Positions 5,514-9,166 of a DNA stretch of 9,166 bases are shown in pieces. Origin of the DNA: Bacillota bacterium (GTDB lineage: Bacteria; Bacillota; Clostridia; Lachnospirales; Lachnospiraceae); assembly GCA_023414985.1 (NCBI GenBank), contig JAEZLY010000148.1, positions 1 to 9,166 of the forward strand, read 5' to 3'. Position 1 is the first letter of the stretch, and every line of letters begins with the position of its first letter. A program made the position numbers and the translations under genes. The notes under the pieces were generated by a model, which ran no database searches, was not told the origin of the DNA, and worked only from the letters and a program-made list of their open reading frames with translations.

Positions 5514-7364
5514 TTAAACTAATTCAATCTTATATTTCTCGAGCCAATAGTTCACCTGCAGCAGAAATGCGATCTGCTGGGGAGCTGCCATCAGCTGTCC
5601 GTACCAGGGCTTTCCATAGTCACTCGGAGAGGATAGGAATACCTTTACTTTAGCTAAGTCTATCAGCGGACGGATCGGAGCATTCGGATCGGACAGAACC
5701 TCTAGCAGACGGTTCCCGAGAAGCCTTTCATAATCCGGATGATAGGTCTTCGGATAAGGGCTTTTTTTGCGATACAGGATCTCATCGGGGATTAAGCCTT
5801 TCCCTGCATCCCGCAGGAGCTTCTTCTCTGTTCCGTCCATACTTTTCATCTCCCAGGGAACATTCCATATATATTCCACAATTCGATGATCTGCAAAGGG
5901 AACTCTGGCCTCCAGTCCGGAGTTCATGCTGCAGCGATCCATACGGTCCAGCAGGGTGACCATAAACCATTTCAGATTCAGATAAGCAATCTCCCGGCGT
6001 CTGGCATTTAGTCCGGTTTCTCCGGCGAGTCTCGGTGTCTCGGCGACGGACTTCTCATAGGCTGCTCGGACATAGCTGTCTAAGTCCAGTATGGTTAATA
6101 AATCCTCAGAAAGCAGAAACTTACGTGCTTCCATGTTGCCCGACCAAGGGAAGGTATTCTGCTGCATCAGTTCCGGTCTGCTGTTCCAGGGATAGCCTCC
6201 GAAGATTTCATCGGCACATTCACCGGTCAAGGTAACCTTGGTTTCTGCGGCAACCTTTTTACAGAAATACAGCAGAGAGGATTCCACATCAGCCATATTG
6301 GGAAGATCTCTGGCATCCACAGAGGGATAGAGATTATCCAGCAGGTCAAAATTGTCGCATTCCAGATAAGTATGATCACTCCCCACGTGTTGGATCATGA
6401 TATCAACGTAAGGGCGATCCTGAGTCGGCTGGAAGGAGTTTGATTGAAAATGCTTTGCGTTATCCAGAAAATCAAAGGAATAGGTACGTAGCTTCAGTCC
6501 CTTTTCCTTCAGTTCTTTGGCACAGATCGCTGTTACAAGGCTGGAATCCACACCACCGGACAGAAGAGTACAGATTGGGATATCTGAGATCATCTGTCTT
6601 TTTACGGCATCATATAATAGGAAGGAGGTCTTCTCGACGGTTTCCTGATAAGAGTCCTCATGAGGAGCGCTGACCAGACTCCAGTAGGGCCTCTGTCTTA
6701 AACCGTTGGCATCAAAGGTAATCAGATTGCCGGCAAGTACCTCATAGATATCCTTGAAGACGCCTTTGCCGTAGGTCTTTGCCGGCCCCAGGCCGAATAT
6801 TTCGCATAATCCGTCAGCATCCACCCGTGGCTTTACACCCGGATATTCAAATAATGCTTTAATCTCGGAAGCGAATACTATACTATTATCTACTACGGTA
6901 TAAAAGAGAGGTTTCACCCCAAAACGATCCCGGGCCAGATATAGGATATGGTCATTTTCATCCCAAACCGCAAAGGAAAAGATACCGTTCAGCTCCTTTA
7001 CAAATTCGCCTCCGAAGGCCATAAAGCCGGTCAGGATCACTTCGGTATCGGTATGTGTTTTAAACAGGTATCCCATTCTGATCAGCTCATCCCTGAGCTC
7101 TGCCGTATTATAAAGCTCTCCGTTATAGATAATAGTGTAGGAATTACCGAATTTCTGTTTTGTCATAGGCTGGTGCCCGCGGTTTAGATCAATGATGGAA
7201 AGCCTTGTATGAGCCATTCCGATTTCCTCGGCAAGCAATTCTCCTTCATCGTCCGGCCCACGGTGTATTAATACCTGTCTCATTTTATACAGCGTATGGT
7301 GCCACTTGGCATAATTTCTCGTATAATCCTCGGAGGTATTACAGAAACCGGCAATCCCGCACAT
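5514..7364 (-). CDS. asnB: asparagine synthetase, glutamine-hydrolysing
   Basis: Makes asparagine from aspartate, ATP and glutamine in the cytoplasm (or amidates a related carboxylate). The 616 residues are full length. The N-terminal class II glutaminase domain begins MCGIAGF with the nucleophile Cys2 and has HRGPD at 34-38, the YNGELYN motif at 80-86 and RDRFGVKPL at 145-153. The C-terminal synthetase domain has the ATP PP-loop SGGVDSS at 269-275 and GECADEIFGGYPW at 381-393. The start has GAGGTGAT five bases upstream. It begins 53 bases after dpaB on the same strand, with no terminator-like T-run, so cotranscription with dpaAB is likely. Size and layout match Bacillus AsnO (614 residues), which is linked to sporulation; assigning AsnO rather than general AsnB function is inference from context. 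No intrinsic terminator follows; the palindromic element does. Confidence 0.96.
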   Translation of the reverse strand: MCGIAGFCNTSEDYTRNYAKWHHTLYKMRQVLIHRGPDDEGELLAEEIGMAHTRLSIIDLNRGHQPMTKQKFGNSYTIIYNGELYNTAELRDELIRMGYLFKTHTDTEVILTGFMAFGGEFVKELNGIFSFAVWDENDHILYLARDRFGVKPLFYTVVDNSIVFASEIKALFEYPGVKPRVDADGLCEIFGLGPAKTYGKGVFKDIYEVLAGNLITFDANGLRQRPYWSLVSAPHEDSYQETVEKTSFLLYDAVKRQMISDIPICTLLSGGVDSSLVTAICAKELKEKGLKLRTYSFDFLDNAKHFQSNSFQPTQDRPYVDIMIQHVGSDHTYLECDNFDLLDNLYPSVDARDLPNMADVESSLLYFCKKVAAETKVTLTGECADEIFGGYPWNSRPELMQQNTFPWSGNMEARKFLLSEDLLTILDLDSYVRAAYEKSVAETPRLAGETGLNARRREIAYLNLKWFMVTLLDRMDRCSMNSGLEARVPFADHRIVEYIWNVPWEMKSMDGTEKKLLRDAGKGLIPDEILYRKKSPYPKTYHPDYERLLGNRLLEVLSDPNAPIRPLIDLAKVKVFLSSPSDYGKPWYGQLMAAPQQIAFLLQVNYWLEKYKIELV

Positions 7365-7403
7365 ATTATCACCTCATATTATTTTTTTGTTGGTTTGCTC
7401 TAC

Positions 7404-7422
7404 GCTGATAGAAGGTATCAGC
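7404..7422 (-). promoter_or_regulatory. hairpin at the dpaB-asnB junction
   Basis: GCTGATA (7404-7410) and TATCAGC (7416-7422) form a perfect 7-bp stem with a 5-base loop that covers the dpaB stop codon. On the transcribed minus strand no T-run follows, so it is not a normal intrinsic terminator. It may mark an RNA-processing or partial-pausing site setting asnB output relative to dpaAB. Confidence 0.45.
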
Positions 7423-8005
7423 TCGGAGCCAGGATGATCGGCTGCAGCTGCTTGCCGGACAAAGCCTCTTCTATCGTAGGAAGCATTAAGTCAAAATGAG
7501 CTACCATGGAGAAGGGCTTTTTCTGATAATTATCCTGGCCAAAGGGTACAAAATAAAGGTTTTTTGAATTCAGAAGAAGTCCAATGTTCTTTAAATTATT
7601 ACCTAATGCATCGTTTGTTGCCATAGCCAAAACGACGGGTTTATTATTACGAAGCTGGCACTTTGCTGCCATTAATACCGGAGAATCGGTGATGGCATTC
7701 GCCAGCTTTGCTAAGGAATTTCCGGTACAGGGTGCAACTATTACAACATCAAGCAGGTTGTTTGGACCAATTTTTTCAGCCTCAACAATGGTTGTAATTG
7801 GTACTCTTCCTGTGATCGCTTCTGCCTTTTTAAGAAAATCGTCCGCTTTTCCAAACCTGGTGTCAGTCACCTGCGAACGATCGGAAAAGATGGTGTAGAC
7901 TTCTGCTTTTTCCTGTACCAGACGTTCTATCTGGGGGAATACTTGATCATACGTACAATAGGAGCCTGTCATGGCTACTCCGATTTTCTTTCCACTGAGT
8001 GTCAT
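7418..8005 (-). CDS. dpaB: dipicolinate synthase subunit B (flavoprotein-like)
   Basis: Works with DpaA to oxidise dihydrodipicolinate to dipicolinic acid, the calcium chelator of the spore core, in the mother cell. The 195 residues match the usual length (200 in Bacillus SpoVFB). The protein has the flavoprotein/DFP fold: first strand and loop KKIGVAMTGSYCTYDQV at 6-22, VVIVAPCTGNSLAKLANAITDSPVLMAAK (from 87), and the family signature FGQDNYQKKPFSMVA at 155-169. Its ATG follows the dpaA stop codon with no gap (TAAATG), and its ribosome site (GAAGTGAT) lies inside the dpaA end, so translational coupling is expected. Upstream dpaA and downstream asnB are on the same strand; the Bacillus partners asd, dapG and dapA are not here. 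Confidence 0.96.
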   Translation of the reverse strand: MTLSGKKIGVAMTGSYCTYDQVFPQIERLVQEKAEVYTIFSDRSQVTDTRFGKADDFLKKAEAITGRVPITTIVEAEKIGPNNLLDVVIVAPCTGNSLAKLANAITDSPVLMAAKCQLRNNKPVVLAMATNDALGNNLKNIGLLLNSKNLYFVPFGQDNYQKKPFSMVAHFDLMLPTIEEALSGKQLQPIILAPS

Positions 8006-8881
8006 TTAATCACTTCTTTCTTTGATGAGCGTACAGATTTCTGTCACTAATATCTCGGCAGATGTCCTGGGCGCTACCTTTCCGGGAAGGCCAAGACATA
8101 ATCTTGCATTCAGCTTACGTTCCTTGGCGAAGGTGAAATCCACCCCTCCGGGTGCAGATGCGATGTCTATAATCGTGACCTCCTTATCTGCATACTCCAG
8201 ACAGTCTTTCGTAAGTATAAGGGAGGGAATTGTATTAAATATATACTGACAGGAGGATAAGACACATTTTATATAAGGCAGAGTGATTGTTGACAGTCCG
8301 GAGGCCTCAGCATAGGCAAGGGCTTCCCGGGAACGCGCAGCCACAAGGACATGAGCATCCAGCGCTTTCAGCTTAGCTGCAAGCACTTTAGCGCAACGTC
8401 CATAACCCAGAACCAGACATTTGCTGCCGTGAAGATTTGTGTCACTTGCTGCAATTGCCTCCATGATTGCACCCTCTGCTGTCGCAATGGCATTCAGGAC
8501 AGTAATCCGTTCATCCTTCATCAAATCATGGCAGAGGATCCCTTTGGATTCACAAAGCTCAGTTATAAAAGGAGGAATGACACCTGCAAACAGAAGATGA
8601 TCACCGGTTAAAAGCTGTGATACCTTGGACAGAGTCAGATCCTCCGGTGCATGCTCAGCATGGACGGTTACCTTATCCCGGGACATCGGGATCGGACCGA
8701 TGAGTATCCTGCATTGTTCAAATAATTCCGTAAGAGAGGAAAGCATGGTACAGTTCTCGTGATTCACCGGTGCAAGTGTACTGTAGGTGGCAACCTGAAA
8801 GCCTTTTGCAAGGAAGGAGGCTGCCATATAGACCTGGCGGTTATCTCCGCCGAAGATTCCGATATCATACCCTGTGGACAT
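8006..8881 (-). CDS. dpaA: dipicolinate synthase subunit A (NADP-binding)
   Basis: Oxidoreductase subunit of dipicolinate synthase, acting in the mother cell during late sporulation. Started at 8881 the product has 291 residues, close to the 297 of Bacillus SpoVFA. The N-terminal domain opens with YDIGIFGGDNRQVYMA (5-20), a family signature. The nucleotide-binding domain has CLVLGYGRCAKVLA with the GxGxxA-type turn at 159-164. The C-terminus has the conserved LGLPGKVAPRTSAEIL at 263-278. I prefer the ATG at 8881 over the in-frame ATG at 8905: AAGGAG lies eight bases before 8881, and the likely promoter would start transcription near 8896, inside the longer version. The gene leads the dpaA-dpaB-asnB unit. 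Confidence 0.96.
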   Translation of the reverse strand: MSTGYDIGIFGGDNRQVYMAASFLAKGFQVATYSTLAPVNHENCTMLSSLTELFEQCRILIGPIPMSRDKVTVHAEHAPEDLTLSKVSQLLTGDHLLFAGVIPPFITELCESKGILCHDLMKDERITVLNAIATAEGAIMEAIAASDTNLHGSKCLVLGYGRCAKVLAAKLKALDAHVLVAARSREALAYAEASGLSTITLPYIKCVLSSCQYIFNTIPSLILTKDCLEYADKEVTIIDIASAPGGVDFTFAKERKLNARLCLGLPGKVAPRTSAEILVTEICTLIKERSD

Positions 8882-8902
8882 ATATTTCACTCCTTTATGC
8901 CA

Positions 8903-8929
8903 CATTATATGAATGCATATGCAAAATGT
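8903..8929 (-). promoter_or_regulatory. mother-cell sigma (SigK or SigE) type promoter of dpaA
   Basis: On the minus strand CATATAATG (8911-8903) matches eight of nine positions of the Bacillus SigK -10 pattern CATAnnnTA. The short SigK -35 element AC is found 16 bases upstream (8929-8928). The -10 also matches SigE CATACAAT at seven of eight positions, so the two cannot be separated by eye. Bacillus spoVF is SigK-dependent, which fits the gene's job. Confidence 0.5.
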
Positions 8930-8938
8930 GAATGCATA
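8911..8938. repeat. two direct copies of GAATGCATA next to the dpaA promoter
   Basis: Identical 9-mers at 8911-8919 and 8930-8938 are spaced 19 bases start to start, nearly two helical turns, so both face the same side of the DNA. One abuts the -10 and the other lies just upstream of the -35. They could be sites for a mother-cell regulator; none can be named. Confidence 0.4.
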
Positions 8939-9051
8939 GCAAATATAGACATTTCACACTAAAATAAAACGAAAAAGGATTTCTGTGACTAAAAAAGACA
9001 AAATCGAACATAATTATATCGAGATTAAATTGTATAAAGTTAGTTCTTGTC

Positions 9052-9080
9052 TTGACTAATATACACTTTTGTATTAGAAT
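9052..9080 (+). promoter_or_regulatory. sigma-A-type promoter of the gene entering at the right edge
   Basis: TTGACT (9052-9057), 17-base spacer, TAGAAT (9075-9080): each hexamer matches five of six positions of the consensus. Transcription should start near 9087. The inverted repeat CTAATA / TATTAG (9056-9061 and 9072-9077) overlaps both hexamers and fills most of the spacer. Confidence 0.8.
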
Positions 9081-9084
9081 GTCT

Positions 9085-9099
9085 GTATAATTTATATAC
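9085..9099. promoter_or_regulatory. operator-like dyad at the transcription start
   Basis: GTATA-ATTTA-TATAC is a perfect 5+5 inverted repeat over the predicted start site of the right-edge promoter. Together with the CTAATA/TATTAG repeat in the spacer, it suggests repressor binding, for example by a MarR- or TetR-type dimer. The regulator is not in view. Confidence 0.4.
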
Positions 9100-9100
9100 T

Positions 9101-9132
9101 AAGGAAGTGTATGGTTAATATACTTCCTTTTT
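9101..9132 (+). terminator. terminator-like hairpin in the leader (possible attenuator)
   Basis: Bases 9101-9112 and 9118-9129 form a 12-bp stem with one G-T wobble and a five-base loop. It is followed by a run of five T (9128-9132), the first two of which are in the stem. It stands between the promoter (start near 9087) and the coding start at 9161, so it cannot be the end of another plus-strand gene. A leader terminator suggests transcription attenuation. Confidence 0.55.
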
Positions 9133-9143
9133 ATATAGCATAA
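9111..9143 (+). CDS. possible 10-residue leader peptide
   Basis: ATG at 9111 opens a short frame (MVNILPFYIA, stop TAA 9141-9143). AAGGAAG at 9101-9107 could serve as its ribosome site and forms the left arm of the hairpin, while the ATG spans the stem-loop boundary (9111-9112 in the stem, 9113 in the loop). The stop codon abuts the AGGAGG of the next gene. Ribosomes here would compete with the hairpin, as in known leader-peptide attenuators. So short a frame can arise by chance. Confidence 0.35.
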   Translation: MVNILPFYIA

Positions 9144-9160
9144 AAGGAGGAGAATATATT

Positions 9161-9166
9161 ATGAAA
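9161..9166 (+). CDS. start of a gene cut off by the right edge
   Basis: ATGAAA at the last six bases is preceded by AGGAGG at 9145-9150, ten bases upstream, and by a good promoter and structured leader. Only two codons (Met-Lys) are visible, so no function can be given. It is divergent from the dpaA operon. Confidence 0.7.

Larger units (their letters stand above)
5282..5520. repeat. about 240-bp palindromic intergenic element (MITE-like or dispersed structured repeat)
   Basis: The outer arms, about 5282-5341 and 5467-5520, are imperfect inverted repeats. Both carry AGTTTA, then TGG, then GCTGTCGCAA, then AAGGTAAGGATAA, then a GCA-CCC block, when each is read inward. Between them lie three further palindromes at 5344-5376, 5390-5417 and 5422-5440, some CG-rich. 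There is no ribosome site or credible protein. Terminal inverted repeats with no transposase fit a MITE, and the multibranched fold fits a dispersed repeat RNA. Clear target-site duplications are not visible. The element fills the gap between convergent genes and its right arm reaches the asnB stop codon. Confidence 0.6.

Noticed and set aside
5423..5653. 76-codon plus-strand frame across the palindromic element and the asnB 3' end
   Set aside because: It is composed of inverted-repeat sequence and antisense asnB, with no ribosome site.
7365..7417. Intrinsic terminator between dpaB and asnB
   Set aside because: The hairpin is followed by an A-rich, not T-rich, stretch in the direction of transcription.
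8882..8905. Upstream start for dpaA giving 299 residues
   Set aside because: It has no ribosome site, contains the ribosome site of the 8881 start within it, and begins upstream of the likely transcription start.

Overview
The window reads as a spore-forming, low-to-moderate GC Firmicute, most likely a Lachnospiraceae-type Clostridium relative. Grounds are the two dipicolinate synthase subunits (made only by endospore formers), strong Shine-Dalgarno sites of the AGGAGG type, sigma-A-like promoters, and a tgt-yajC gene pair. The taxonomic placement is inference from gene content and style.

Layout from left to right. (1) 1-2050, minus strand: the N-terminal 683 codons of a membrane-anchored Cache-HAMP-GGDEF-EAL cyclic-di-GMP protein that runs off the left edge. 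(2) 2051-2320: a divergent control region with one well-formed sigma-A-type promoter in each direction, and a perfect 16-bp palindrome over the -35 box of the c-di-GMP gene. (3) 2321-3828, plus strand: tgt (queuosine tRNA modification) and yajC (Sec translocon accessory), closed by an intrinsic terminator. (4) 3944-4243, minus strand: a 99-residue unrecognised protein with a C-terminal membrane anchor. (5) 4487-5272, plus strand: a GNAT acetyltransferase of the ZmaR-like type. (6) About 5282-5520: a roughly 240-bp imperfect palindrome with three further palindromes inside it, lying between convergent genes; it looks like a MITE or a dispersed structured repeat. (7) 8881-5514, minus strand: dpaA, dpaB and a glutamine-dependent asparagine synthetase in one probable operon behind a mother-cell sigma-factor-like promoter. 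(8) 8906-9166: a divergent control region leading to a gene cut off after two codons, with a good promoter, operator-like dyads, and a leader holding a terminator-like hairpin plus a possible 10-residue leader peptide.

Most genes are housekeeping or sporulation genes with familiar functions. DpaA and DpaB together make dipicolinic acid in the mother cell. The asparagine synthetase behind them has the size and architecture of the Bacillus sporulation-linked AsnO, so the cluster suggests amidotransferase activity during spore formation. Tgt and YajC are a common Firmicute pair, here without queA, ruvB or secDF next to them. I see no prophage, CRISPR array, toxin-antitoxin module or recognisable defence system. 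The least explained parts are the intergenic palindromic element, the attenuator-like leader at the right edge and the small membrane-anchored protein.
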